DNA of 64,000 nucleotides from CAWGOF01 sp963824225 (GCA_963824225.1 CAWGOF010000003.1:992001-1056000), one strand, 5' to 3'. Shown: positions 45,249-54,728, counted from the stretch's first letter. Notes: generated by a model from the letters alone, not told the origin. Program-made: numbers and translations.

Positions 45249-46397
45249 TCAGCGCGTCACGATCTTGATGTTCCCGTTGATCGTCTTGATCGTGACGCGG
45301 TTCTTGCCCGACCCGGCCTCGCCCTCGGCGCGCAGATACTTGCGCGGCGAGCCATGCCCGTAGTCCCACTCGTCGGTCGTGGTTCGCGACAGCTCCAGAT
45401 CGCTCTCGATGCGGTAGCTGCGCTCGCTGTCGCGGGTGAACGCGATCTCGAGATCGAGCTCCATGCTGAAGCCGCGCGGGACGGTCAGCGTGATGTTTCC
45501 CGACATCGACTGGAGCGTCACGTCGCCGCCCGAGCCGACGACGGTGGCGTCGACGTTCCCGCCCATCGTCGTGGCCTGGATCGAGCCGTCCGCCTTGTCG
45601 ATCACGATGTCGCCGCCCATCGTCGTCGCGCGGACGAAGCGCCGCGCGTCCTCGACGTGGATGTCGCCGCCCATCGTGTGCACCGCCGCGCCCTCGGGGG
45701 CATCGGCGACCTCGATCCCCCCGCCCATCGTCGTGATCTGCACCGTCTCGTCGCCCACCTCGACGTCGCCCAGGCGATCGAGCGTGGCGACCTGCCCGCT
45801 GCGCCGGCGGACCCGCTCGTAGCGCACGTTCCCGCCCATCGACGAGCCCTTCACGTCGCCGACGACGTCGCGGAACAGCACCTCCCCACCCATCGTCTCG
45901 AGCGATCCGTCGAGGTCCGAGTCGGTCAGCTCGATCGGACCGCCCATCGTCCGGAGCTTGGCCTCGCCCCGCACGTCGTGGAGCTTGAGGTGCCCTCCCA
46001 TCGTCTGGCCGACGAACTTGCCCTCGACGCCGTCGATCTCGACGCTCCCGCCCGCCGAGTCGAGGCGGAGGTCGAAGTTGCGTGGCACGTGGAACTCGAG
46101 GTCCACGCTCGTGTGGTTCTTGTTTCCGCGGCTCACCTGATTCGTCACGACCCGCAAGCCTTCGCTTTGCTCGTCGAACTCGAGAACGCAGCCGTCGCAC
46201 GCCGAATGGTCGACGACGATCGATCCGCCGCCGTCGCCCACGATCTTGACGCTGCCGCCGGCCTCGAGGTCGAGGATCAGCGTCTGGCCCGAGGAGGCCC
46301 GGAACTCCCGGCGCCCCGGCCCGTCGGCTCGCACTTCGGGCGTGACGAGGAACAACACCGCGGCTGCGGCGAGAAGAGAAAGGGATCGAGCGGACAT
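45249..46397 (-). CDS. Secreted DUF4097-type beta-helix protein
   Basis: 382 residues. Signal peptide (RSLSLLAAAAVLFLVTPEVRA), then a parallel beta-helix-like series of short strands with repeated TMGG/SMGG motifs (about ten copies) such as TMGGDIHVED, TMGGDIVIDK and TMGGNVDATV. Such repeats occur in DUF4097 proteins that may be adhesins or envelope factors. ATG 46397 has GGAGG. It is downstream of an anti-sigma/ECF pair with 26 nt between genes, so it is probably regulated by that sigma factor. Confidence 0.78.
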   Translation of the reverse strand: MSARSLSLLAAAAVLFLVTPEVRADGPGRREFRASSGQTLILDLEAGGSVKIVGDGGGSIVVDHSACDGCVLEFDEQSEGLRVVTNQVSRGNKNHTSVDLEFHVPRNFDLRLDSAGGSVEIDGVEGKFVGQTMGGHLKLHDVRGEAKLRTMGGPIELTDSDLDGSLETMGGEVLFRDVVGDVKGSSMGGNVRYERVRRRSGQVATLDRLGDVEVGDETVQITTMGGGIEVADAPEGAAVHTMGGDIHVEDARRFVRATTMGGDIVIDKADGSIQATTMGGNVDATVVGSGGDVTLQSMSGNITLTVPRGFSMELDLEIAFTRDSERSYRIESDLELSRTTTDEWDYGHGSPRKYLRAEGEAGSGKNRVTIKTINGNIKIVTR

Positions 46398-46423
46398 GGG
46401 AACCTCCTTGCATGGATCGTGTG

Positions 46424-47326
46424 TCATTTGTCGTACTCACCGAGGCGCACGAGGAGCGTCGCGTGGCCCGGCGCGCGCTCGTCGCCGATCGCGCGGCGCA
46501 GCGTGGCGCGCTCGACGTGCTGCGCCAGGTAGTCCAGCGCTTCGAGCCGCATCGGCACCGCTTCGTCGTCGTGTAACGTGGCCAGGACCGCCGCTTCAAT
46601 CGCCGGATCGGGTGGTTGCTCGGTCAGGATCTCGAGCGCCTTGCGGCGCACCGCCAGGTTTTCGTCGTGGTGCAGGGCGAAGATCAGCGACTCGCGGACC
46701 TTGGGCTCCATCGACTGGGCCGCAAGCGTGAGCGCCTTCAGTCGCGTGCCGGTGTGGGACGGGTTGAGCAGCGACTGCGCCAGGACCTCCTGCACGATCG
46801 GCGAGCGCGCGCTGTCCGTGATCCGGACGTGCCGCGTGACGTCGAACTCGAGCTCGACGCGATCGCCGTCGACGCGCCGGAACGCGACCTCGGAGTACGT
46901 GAACGGCGAGTCCTCGACGTCGACGAGGCTGCGGTTCGAGATCGCCTCGTCGGTCATCTGCCCCACGAGGTCGCCGCCCGCGCGCGGCTCGGGCGTGTCC
47001 GCGCGGAGCCAGGCGGTCGCGAAACCGGCACCGAAGAGCAGAACGGCGAAGCCCGCGGCCCACGCCGGGCGGTACACGAGCGGGGTCGTGCGCACGACCG
47101 TCGGGCCGCGTCGGACCTCGTCGAGCACGCGCCGGCGCAACGCGTCGAGCTCGACCGGGTCGGCGTCCCGCGTCTCGCCGGCGAGACCGGTCAGCGCCTC
47201 GTGTGTCGCCAGCAGTTCGCGACAGTCCGGGCAGGTCGCCGCGTGCTCGTAGAGCGGCCGCGGCGAAACCTGCTCCCCTAGGACGAGCGCGCGCAGGCGC
47301 TCCTCGAACCGACTGCACTCGCTCAT
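46424..47326 (-). CDS. Putative transmembrane anti-sigma factor with HEAT-like repeats
   Basis: 300 residues. N-terminal ZAS zinc motif HAATCPDCRELL (about 30-41), a transmembrane helix (AWAAGFAVLLFGAGFATAWL, about 92-111) and a C-terminal extracytoplasmic region with two or three HEAT-like helical repeats (RRKALEILTEQPPDPAIEAA; MRLEALDYLAQHVERATLRR). Anti-sigma factors with external HEAT repeats are uncommon in my experience. ATG overlaps the sigma stop (ATGA). Confidence 0.8.
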   Translation of the reverse strand: MSECSRFEERLRALVLGEQVSPRPLYEHAATCPDCRELLATHEALTGLAGETRDADPVELDALRRRVLDEVRRGPTVVRTTPLVYRPAWAAGFAVLLFGAGFATAWLRADTPEPRAGGDLVGQMTDEAISNRSLVDVEDSPFTYSEVAFRRVDGDRVELEFDVTRHVRITDSARSPIVQEVLAQSLLNPSHTGTRLKALTLAAQSMEPKVRESLIFALHHDENLAVRRKALEILTEQPPDPAIEAAVLATLHDDEAVPMRLEALDYLAQHVERATLRRAIGDERAPGHATLLVRLGEYDK

Positions 47327-47874
47327 GGCCGGACCTCCGTCGAAGCTCCGAGCTGGATCCGCATCTTTCTCAGGCTCCGAAACAGCACGTTCTTCGCCAC
47401 GCCCTCGCTGCACCCGAGCGCGGCGGCGATCTCCGGTATCGGCGATCCGGCGAAGTAGCGCAGCACGACCGCGAGCCGATGGCGTGGGGCGAGCGTATCG
47501 AGCGCGCGGCGCAGGAGCGTCGTCGTCTCGCGCTCGGCGAGGCCGACCTCCTGGGGCGCCACCCGACCTGCGGGAACGTCGTCCGGCAGGTCGTCGGCGC
47601 GGTGCCGCTTCTGCGCTCGGCTCCAGTTCCGGCTCTCGTTCGCGACGAGGCTCAGGATCCAGCTCCGGAGCTCCCCGTCGCCGCGGTACGAGCCGAGCTT
47701 GGCGTGAACGCGCAGGAACACGTTCTGCGAGACGTCGAGCGCCGCCTGGGGGTCCGAGGTGTAGGCCAGGGCGACGCGGTGGACCAGCCGCTCGTACCGC
47801 CGTACCAGCCTCTCGAAGGCCACGACGGAGCCGGCCCGGATCTCGTCGATCAGCTCGAGGTCGCTGAACTCCAC
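47323..47874 (-). CDS. ECF-type RNA polymerase sigma factor (DUF4097 operon)
   Basis: 183 residues. Sigma region 2 (FERLVRRYERLVHRVALAYT, DVSQNVFLRVHAKLGSYRG) and region 4 (APRHRLAVVLRYFAGSPIPE with IAAALGCSEGVAKNVLFRSL) are intact. I chose GTG 47874 because GGAGGG lies just ahead; an upstream GTG at 47898 would add 8 residues. The operon continues with the anti-sigma factor and a secreted DUF4097 protein. Confidence 0.83.
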   Translation of the reverse strand: MEFSDLELIDEIRAGSVVAFERLVRRYERLVHRVALAYTSDPQAALDVSQNVFLRVHAKLGSYRGDGELRSWILSLVANESRNWSRAQKRHRADDLPDDVPAGRVAPQEVGLAERETTTLLRRALDTLAPRHRLAVVLRYFAGSPIPEIAAALGCSEGVAKNVLFRSLRKMRIQLGASTEVRP

Positions 47875-47938
47875 AACCCCCTCCGTATACAGAGACACGC
47901 GGGGTCGCGGAAAGGTAGCAACGGATCGGCGAACCGGG

Positions 47939-50141
47939 CTAGGTTCCGGGCCGGGCCTCGGTGTACGGGAAGCCCCGGTCGCGCATCAGCGCGTCGATCC
48001 TGGCGTCGCGGCCGCGGAAGGCGCGGTACGCCTCGGCCGGATCGACCGCGTTGCGCACGGCGAACAGGTGCGCGACGAGCTTCGCCGCCAAGGTCCTGGT
48101 CGTAGAAGCCGCCCGGGCGCCTCGGCGAACGCCTCGGCGGCGTCCGAGGTCAGCACGTCGGCCCACAGGTAGCCGTAGTAGCCCGCCGAGTAGCCTTCGC
48201 TCGAGAAGACGTGGCCGAACTGCGGGCTGCGGTGGCGCATCACGACCTCGCGGCGGCATGCCCAGCTCGGCCAGCGTCGTCGCGCTCGAATGCGTCGGGA
48301 TCGATGCCCCGCGGGTCGACCATGTGGTAGCGCAGGTCCATCAGCGCCGAGGCCAGGTACTCGGTCGTCTCGAACCCCTGGTTGAACGTCGCGGCCTTCT
48401 TGATCTTGACCACCAGCTCGGCGTGGGATCGGCTCGCCGGTCTTGTGAGTGCACGAGGTACTTGATCGATCACCGGATCGGTCAAGCAGCCAGCGCTCGA
48501 GCAGCTGGGACTGGAACTCCGTGTAGTCGCGCACGCCGCCGTTCAGCGTCGGATACGCGACGGTCGAGGACAGTGCGTGCAGCGCGTGGCCGAACTCGTG
48601 GAAGAAGCGTGTCGCGCGTCGTCCCAGGAGATCAGCACCGGCTCCCCCGGCGCGCCCTTGACGAAGTTCGAGTTGTTCGACGCCAGCACGGTTCGCACGC
48701 CGTCGAACGGTCTCGTGGCCGCGATAGCTCGAGGCCCAGGCCCCCGAGCGCTTGCCCGGCCGGGCGTAGGGGTCGAGGTACCACAGCCCGACGTGCTTGC
48801 CCGATCCGCGCTGCGTGACCTCCCAGACCCGGACGTCGGGGTGGAACACCGGCACCTGGCCCGGCGCCACAGGAGTGAACGCGAACCCGAACAGCTCGCC
48901 CGCAACGTAGAACATCGCCTCGCGCAGCTTGTCGAGCTGCAGGTACTGCTTGACCTCGTTCGAGTCGAGGTCGTACTTGGCCCGCCGCACCTTCTCGGCG
49001 TAGTAGCGGTAGTCCCATGGCTCGATCGTGATCCCGGCGCCGTCCTGCGTCGGCGATCGCCTGCATGTCGGCGACCTCCTCGGCAACGCGGGCGATCGCG
49101 CGCCGGCCACACGGCGTGCATCAGCTCGAGCGCGCGCGCGGGCGTCTTGGCCATCCGGTTCTCGAGCCGCCACTGCGCGTAGCTGTCGTAGCCCAGGAGG
49201 CCGACGCGCTCGTGCCGCAGCGCCAGGATCTCGACGATCAGCGCGTTGTTGTCGTGCTCGTCGCCGTTGTCGCCGCGCGAGTAGTACGTGCGCCAGACCT
49301 TCTCGCGCAGGTCGCGCTCGCGTCGAGAAGGTCAGGAACGGGTCCATCGACGAACGCGTGTTCGTGATCGCGTACTCGCCGGCGTGATCGCGCTCGGCGG
49401 CCGCGGCGGCCGCGGCGGTGACGAACGCTTCGGACAGGCCGTCGAGCTGCTCGCGCTTCAGGAACAGGACGTAGCCCTCTTCGTCGGCCAGCACGTTGTT
49501 CGCGAACTCCGTGTGCAGCTCGGCCAGGCGCTTGTCGATCGCGGCGTAGCGCTCCTTCGCCGCGCCGTCGAGCGTGGCGCCGTTCCGCGCGAAGCTCGTC
49601 GTAGACGCAGCTACACGAGCCGCTTCTGCTCGGGCGAGAGCTGAGACCGCCGCCGCCCGCTCGTGCACCGTGCGGATTCGCGCGAAGAGCTGCGGCGTTC
49701 TGCGTGATCTGCGAGCGGTACTCGGCGAGCTTCGGCGCCATCTCCTTCTGCACGTCGCGGAACTCGGGCGTCGACAGGTTCGAGCTCCAGATGCCGTAGT
49801 ACGTCAGCGCGCGGTCGAGCGGCGCGACCGCTCGCGCTCCAGCGCCAGGATCGTGTTCTCGAACGTCGGCGGCTCCGGGTTCGTTCGCGATCGCGTCGAT
49901 CTCGGCGAGGCTGCGCGGCCATCCCCGACTCGAGCGCCGGCTTGAGCGACGCGAGGTCCATCCGGTCGAACGCCGGGACGCCGCCGTATGGACCGGTCCA
50001 GTCGGCGAGGAGCGGGTTGTCGTTCACGGCGGCAACATCCGAGGCTCGGTCGACCTGCGCATTGCGCCCGGCGCACGCGCCGACCGCGACGACGGCACCG
50101 AAGACGAGGGCGCTGCGCCAGGATCCATGCATGCGGTTCAC
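47939..50141 (-). pseudogene. dcp: M3 family peptidyl-dipeptidase (Dcp-like) gene broken by many frameshifts
   Basis: Conserved Dcp blocks appear in order but in all three minus-strand frames: GPYGGVPAFDRMDLASLKPA near the start, NPEPPTFENTILALE, LSPEQKRLV, ANNVLADEEGYVLFLKREQL, EPWDYRYYAEKVRRAKYDLD, the zinc motif HEFGHALH (48577-48600), DYTEFQSQLLERW, FSSEGYSAGYYGYLWADVL and a correct C-terminal end RDARIDALMRDRGFPY. I count at least ten frame changes within 2.2 kb, while neighbouring genes are clean. A signal peptide with lipobox-like VGACAG is visible at the start. The preserved motifs suggest recent decay or poor local consensus rather than an old pseudogene. Confidence 0.85.
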
Positions 50142-50223
50142 GGATTGTAGCAGCGAGCTCGGCGGGTGGAACCCCGAAATGTTCCAATACGGCGACAGAA
50201 AACGAGCGAACGGGCGGTCGGCG

Positions 50224-50784
50224 CTAGCGCCAGAGCGGGCCGAGGTCGATCGCCAGGCCGTCCCAGTCGGGGTGAGACAGAGTCGCTTCGCCCGCGACGA
50301 GGGCCACGCTGCGGAACAATCCCTGCTCGGCGCGCAGGCACTCGACGCTTTGAGCCTCGGGATCGACGAGCCAGTAGTGGGCTACGCCGAGCCGGGCATA
50401 GCGCTGCGCCTTGATTCCGCGGTCCTGGGATCGCGTGCTCGGCGAAAGAATCTCGACGACCAAGAGCGGCGGACCCTCGATGCCCCTGCCGGAGACGTGT
50501 GTAGGGTCGGCCACCACGACGATGTCGGGCTGGACGACGTCCCGATCGGTCAGGATCACGTCGATGGGCGCATGGAACATCTGTCCCAGCCCCCGTCTGC
50601 CAAAGTACCGGTCGAGCTCGCACTCGAGGAGCCAAGAGATCCGCTGATGTCGTGGGCTCGGCGCCGGGGTCACACAGAGATCCCCATCGAGGATCTCGTA
50701 GCGCCTGCCGTCGTCCGGCGCGGCGAGGTAATCGGAATAGTCGAGCTTGGTCTTGACTCCCGATTCCATGGGTGGTCCGTCCAT
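50224..50784 (-). CDS. Uma2-family (DUF820) putative PD-(D/E)xK endonuclease
   Basis: 186 residues. The nuclease-like core is visible: EILDGDLCVTPAPSPRHQ, then QPDIVVVADP (Asp), VVEILSPSTRSQDRGIKAQR (Glu and Lys) and YWLVDPEAQSVEC. The family is abundant in cyanobacteria and large genomes, and its biological role is unclear. I chose ATG 50784: a promoter-like -10 lies 8 nt upstream; a second in-frame ATG is at 50769. Confidence 0.82.
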   Translation of the reverse strand: MDGPPMESGVKTKLDYSDYLAAPDDGRRYEILDGDLCVTPAPSPRHQRISWLLECELDRYFGRRGLGQMFHAPIDVILTDRDVVQPDIVVVADPTHVSGRGIEGPPLLVVEILSPSTRSQDRGIKAQRYARLGVAHYWLVDPEAQSVECLRAEQGLFRSVALVAGEATLSHPDWDGLAIDLGPLWR

Positions 50785-50792
50785 CGGTGCGG

Positions 50793-50821
50793 ATCGTAAC
50801 CTGACACGATCATCCGGGCAA
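50793..50821 (-). promoter_or_regulatory. Predicted leaderless promoter of the Uma2 gene
   Basis: On the minus strand, TTGCCC (50816-50821), a 17-nt spacer, TACGAT (50793-50798), then 8 nt to the ATG at 50784. Confidence 0.45.
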
Positions 50822-50936
50822 TCGGAGCACGGTACCGGGCGGCGGAGTCGCACGTTCCGCTCGGGCTCCGTATCGAAAACGGAACTCTGTTCCTGGCTTG
50901 GCAACGTCTTGTAGGATGGGGCGACCCGGAGGCGCC

Positions 50937-51866
50937 TTGCGATCGAACCGTTGCGCGATCCTCGCACTCGTCGCTTTCGCGATGCTCGCGGCGAGCGGCT
51001 GCTCGATCCAGCGCATGGCGGTGAACAAGGTCGGCGACGCGATCGCGGCGAGCGGGTCGGGCTACGAGAGCGACGAAGACCCGGAGCTCGTCGGGGAAGC
51101 GCTGCCGTTCAGCCTGAAGCTCCTCGAGAGCCTGCTCGCCGAGTCGCCGAAGCACGAAGGCATGCTGCTCGCGGCGTGCAAGGGGTTCACGAGCTACGCC
51201 TACGCCTACGTCGATCGCGAGGCTGAGCTGGCGCTCGAGACCGACCTCGACCGCGGCCTCGAGCTCGAAACGCGCGCGCGCAAGCTGTACCTGCGGGCGC
51301 TGGGATACGGCCTGCGCGGCCTCGAGCGGCGCCATCCGGGGCTGACCGAGCGCCTGCTCACCGACCCCGAGAGCGCCGTCGTCGAGGTCGAGGCCCGGAG
51401 CGTCCCGCTCCTCTATTGGAGCGCGGCGGCGCTCGGCCTGGCGATCGCGGACTCGCTCGACGACGCGGCGATGGTCGCGCGACTCCCCGAGGTCAACGCT
51501 GTGCTCGGCCGTGCTCTGGCCCTCGACGAGGACTGGCAGGACGGTGCGCTCCACGAGTTCGCGATCCAGCTCGAGTCGGCGCGACCCCTCGCTTCGGGCG
51601 CATCCGACACGCTGCGCGCGCACTTCGACCGCGCGGTCGCGCTGTCGCAAGGAAAGCGCGCGAGCTTGTACCTGGCGTGGGCCGAGTCGGTGTCGGTCAA
51701 GGAGCAGGACGCGGCCGAGTTCCGCAAGCTCCTCGACCTCGCGCTGGCGATCGATCCCGATCGGTATCCCGAGATTCGCCTGTCGAACCTGCTGTCCCAG
51801 CGCCGGGCGCGGTGGCTCCGCGGGCGCATGGCCAATCTGTTCCTCGAGCCCGGAGATGCTCCATGA
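50937..51866 (+). CDS. TRAP transporter TatT component family lipoprotein
   Basis: 309 residues. A lipobox (LAASGC) after an N-terminal hydrophobic segment predicts a lipoprotein. The rest is helical (TPR-like) and matches the TRAP-T component, which in spirochaetes associates with the periplasmic binding protein. I chose TTG 50937 because GGAGG lies 4 nt upstream; an ATG at 50916 overlaps a possible -10 (TAGGAT, 50912-50917). It overlaps dctP by 4 nt. Confidence 0.82.
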   Translation: MRSNRCAILALVAFAMLAASGCSIQRMAVNKVGDAIAASGSGYESDEDPELVGEALPFSLKLLESLLAESPKHEGMLLAACKGFTSYAYAYVDREAELALETDLDRGLELETRARKLYLRALGYGLRGLERRHPGLTERLLTDPESAVVEVEARSVPLLYWSAAALGLAIADSLDDAAMVARLPEVNAVLGRALALDEDWQDGALHEFAIQLESARPLASGASDTLRAHFDRAVALSQGKRASLYLAWAESVSVKEQDAAEFRKLLDLALAIDPDRYPEIRLSNLLSQRRARWLRGRMANLFLEPGDAP

Positions 51867-52879
51867 CACGCGGCGCTCGTTCGGCGTTCCTGTCCATCCT
51901 CTTGGCATCGGCAATCGCGAGCCCGGCGGGCGCGAAGACCGAGATCCGGCTGGGCACGCTCGCACCGGCCGACTCGCCGTGGCATCGCGTGCTCGTGCAG
52001 ATGGGCCAGGAGTGGCGCGAGATCAGCGGAGGCGAGGTCACGCTGCGGATCTTCCCCGGGGGCGCTTTGGGGGACGAGAACGCGATGCTGCAGAAGACGC
52101 GCGTCGGGCTGCTCCAGGCGATGGCGATCTCCGGGATCGGCCTGCCGAGCATCGATCCCGGGGTGAACGCGCTCCAGGTCCCGCTGATGTTCGAGTCCTA
52201 CGAAGAGCTCGACTACGTACGCGAGCGCCTCGCGCCGGAGCTCGGGACGCGCATCGCGGCCAAGGGGTTCGTCGTCCTGACCTGGGCCGATGCGGGCTGG
52301 GTGCACTTCTTCACCAAGGCGCCCGCGCGCACGCCCGACGACATGCGCAAGACCAAGCTGTATACGAGCGCCGGCGACGCCGATACCGAGGAGCTGTTCA
52401 AGGTCGCGGGGTTCCATCCCGTGCCGTTGTCGCCGACCGACATGCTGACCGGGCTCCAGACCGGCATGATCGACGCGTTCGACTGCCCGCCGCTCGTGGC
52501 CCTGGCCAACCAGTGGTTCGGTCTGGCCAAGCACATGATCGACCTTCCGTGGGCCCCGCTCGTCGGGGCGACGATCGTGGACAAGAAGGTATGGGACAAG
52601 ATCCCCGAGGCGCAGCGAGCGAAGCTGATCGAGGCCGCCGAGCGCGCGGGTCAGCGCTTCCGCGGCGAGATCCGCGGCCTGAACGATGGTGCGGTGGTCG
52701 AGATGCAGAAGCGCGGCCTCCAGGTCGTGAAGCTCGACGACGCCACGCGGGCGCTGTGGCGGCGGGACGTCGAGGCGCTGTACCCGAAGCTGAAGCAGCG
52801 GCTCGTGCCGCCGGACCTGTTCGACCGGGCGAAGAAGCTGCGGGACGAGTACCGGGCGAGTCGCGCGGCGTCGAAGTGA
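51863..52879 (+). CDS. dctP: TRAP transporter solute-binding protein (DctP-type)
   Basis: 338 residues. Signal peptide (FLSILLASAIASPAGAKT), then a DctP fold: EIRLGTLAPADSPWHR, LRIFPGGALGDENAMLQKTR, MIDAFDCPPLVA and a C-terminal helix. It binds an organic acid or related solute in the periplasm for the membrane component in the next gene. Substrate specificity is not visible; the usual carboxylate-pinning Arg cannot be placed by eye. ATGA overlaps on both sides imply strict coupling in the operon. Confidence 0.9.
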   Translation: MTRGARSAFLSILLASAIASPAGAKTEIRLGTLAPADSPWHRVLVQMGQEWREISGGEVTLRIFPGGALGDENAMLQKTRVGLLQAMAISGIGLPSIDPGVNALQVPLMFESYEELDYVRERLAPELGTRIAAKGFVVLTWADAGWVHFFTKAPARTPDDMRKTKLYTSAGDADTEELFKVAGFHPVPLSPTDMLTGLQTGMIDAFDCPPLVALANQWFGLAKHMIDLPWAPLVGATIVDKKVWDKIPEAQRAKLIEAAERAGQRFRGEIRGLNDGAVVEMQKRGLQVVKLDDATRALWRRDVEALYPKLKQRLVPPDLFDRAKKLRDEYRASRAASK

Positions 52880-54669
52880 CGGGCGCGTTCCGGCGCGCCG
52901 AGACCGCGCTCTCCGTCCTCGCACTCGGGGCGATGGCGCTCCTGCCGATCCTCGAGATCGTTCTACGCAAGACGCTGCGCGTCGGCGTGCCCGGGTCGAT
53001 CCTGATCGTCCAGCACCTGACGCTCGTGATCGCATTCCTCGGCGCGGCGCTCGCCGCACGCGAGGGCAAGCTCCTCGCGCTGTCGACCGGCGGTATGTTC
53101 CCCGAGCGCCTGCGCGAGCGCCTGCGCATCGCCGGGCACGGAGTGGGCGCGGGCGTCGCCCTGTGGCTCGCCTGGGCCGCGCTCGACTTCGTGCGCTCGG
53201 AGCTCGACGGAGGGCGAGTCCTCGTGCTCGGCGTGCCCCTGTGGGTCGTGCTCGCGCTCATGCCGCTCTCGTTCGCCGCGATCGCGCTGCGCCTGGTGTG
53301 GACCGCGGCGCCGCGGATGCCCGGACGCGCCCTTGCCGCGGTGGGCCTGACGATCCCGCTGTGGATCGGCATGCTCCCGGGCCTCGACGGCCGCGCGCTC
53401 CTCGTCCCGGGCCTCGTCGTGCTCGCGCTAGCGACCGCGGCCGGCCTCCCGATCTTCGCCGCGCTCGGTGGAGCGGCGCTGCTCTTGTTCCGCGCGGACG
53501 GCGCGCCCATCGCATCCGTGCCCATCGACGCCTACGCCCTGACGTCGATGCCGATCCTTCCGGCCGTTCCGCTGTTCACGCTCAGCGGCTACGTGCTCGG
53601 CGCGGGGCGCGCGAGCGACCGCCTCGTCCGCGTGTTCACGGCGCTCGTCGGGTGGATGCCGGGCGGCGCCGCCGTGGTCACGACGCTCGTGTTCGCGTTC
53701 TTCACGTCGTTCACCGGTGCGTCCGGCGTGACGATCCTCACACTCGGCGGCCTGCTCCTGCCCGCGCTGATCAAGTCACGCTACCCCGAAGGGTTCTCGA
53801 TCGGCCTCGTGACCGTCTCGGGCTCGATCGGCCTGCTCCTGCCTCCGAGCCTGCCCGTGATCCTGTACGCGGTGAACGCGCGTGTCCCGGCGAACGACCT
53901 GCTGATCGGCGGAATCCTGCCCGGCGTCGTGTTCGTTCTGCTCGTCGCGCTCTTAGGTGTGCGCGAGGGGCGCAGGTCCGGCGCCACCCGCGCGGAGTTC
54001 CGTTCCGACGAGGCGCGCCGGGCGGTGTGGGCCGCGAAGTGGGACCTGCTCCTACCGCTGGTCGTCCTGGTCGCGATCTTCGGCGGCTTCGCCACGATGG
54101 TCGAGGCCGCCGCTCTGACCGTGCTGTACGCCGTGTTCGTCCAGTGCGTCGTGTACCGCGACGTATCTCCGTCGCGCGACCTGCCGCGCGTCTTCGGCGA
54201 GTGCGCGAGCCTCGTCGGCGGGTTCCTCGTGATCCTGGCCGTGGCCCAGGGTCTGACCGACTACCTGACGTTCGCCGAGGTGCCGACGCGGACCCTGGCG
54301 TTCGTCCAGGCCCACGTCACGTCGCCGCTCGTGTTCCTCCTCGTGCTGAACGTGTTCCTGCTGATCGTCGGCGCGCTGATGGACATCTACTCGGCGATCT
54401 TCGTCGTCGTCCCGCTGATCGTGCCGATCGCCGCGGCGTACGGGATCGACCCCGTGCACCTGGGCATCGTGTTCCTGGCGAACCTCGAGCTGGGCTACCT
54501 CACGCCGCCGATGGGCGAGAACCTGTTCCTGTCCGCGTACCGGTTCGACAAGCCGGTCATGCGCGTGTTCCGCTACAGCCTGCCGTTCTACGTCGTGCTC
54601 GCGGTCGGCGTGCTCGTGATCACGTACGTGCCGGCCCTGACGCTGTGGCCGCTCAGCCTCCTGCGCTGA
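52876..54669 (+). CDS. TRAP transporter fused DctQ-DctM permease
   Basis: 597 residues. An N-terminal DctQ-like part (about 1-145, four helices, with IVQHLTLVIAFLGAALAARE) is fused to a DctM-like large permease (about 150-597, twelve or more helices with SFTGASGVTILTLGGLLLPA and LGYLTPPMGENLFLSAYRF). It uses a sodium or proton gradient to import the ligand delivered by DctP. GTG overlaps the dctP stop. The stop is followed at once by a REP-like hairpin. Confidence 0.92.
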   Translation: MTGAFRRAETALSVLALGAMALLPILEIVLRKTLRVGVPGSILIVQHLTLVIAFLGAALAAREGKLLALSTGGMFPERLRERLRIAGHGVGAGVALWLAWAALDFVRSELDGGRVLVLGVPLWVVLALMPLSFAAIALRLVWTAAPRMPGRALAAVGLTIPLWIGMLPGLDGRALLVPGLVVLALATAAGLPIFAALGGAALLLFRADGAPIASVPIDAYALTSMPILPAVPLFTLSGYVLGAGRASDRLVRVFTALVGWMPGGAAVVTTLVFAFFTSFTGASGVTILTLGGLLLPALIKSRYPEGFSIGLVTVSGSIGLLLPPSLPVILYAVNARVPANDLLIGGILPGVVFVLLVALLGVREGRRSGATRAEFRSDEARRAVWAAKWDLLLPLVVLVAIFGGFATMVEAAALTVLYAVFVQCVVYRDVSPSRDLPRVFGECASLVGGFLVILAVAQGLTDYLTFAEVPTRTLAFVQAHVTSPLVFLLVLNVFLLIVGALMDIYSAIFVVVPLIVPIAAAYGIDPVHLGIVFLANLELGYLTPPMGENLFLSAYRFDKPVMRVFRYSLPFYVVLAVGVLVITYVPALTLWPLSLLR

Positions 54670-54728
54670 AACGGGGACACTCTCCTTTTTCTACCCCATT
54701 TGAGGCAGAAACGATGAGTGTCCCCGTT
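54670..54728. repeat. REP-like long inverted repeat behind the TRAP operon
   Basis: Perfect 13-bp arms AACGGGGACACTC (54670-54682) and GAGTGTCCCCGTT (54716-54728) separated by 33 nt. The right arm is preceded by AGAAACGA, as at 44088. It sits between the convergent TRAP permease and cysteine-synthase-like genes and slightly overlaps the 3' end of the latter. Confidence 0.6.

Noticed and set aside
43501..46599. 1032-codon minus-strand frame over msrBA and the DUF4097 gene
   Set aside because: It crosses several real genes on both strands and has an Arg-rich, domain-free translation.
48240..49668. Several short overlapping minus-strand frames considered as separate genes
   Set aside because: Together they encode consecutive parts of one M3 peptidase, so they are fragments of a single frameshifted gene.
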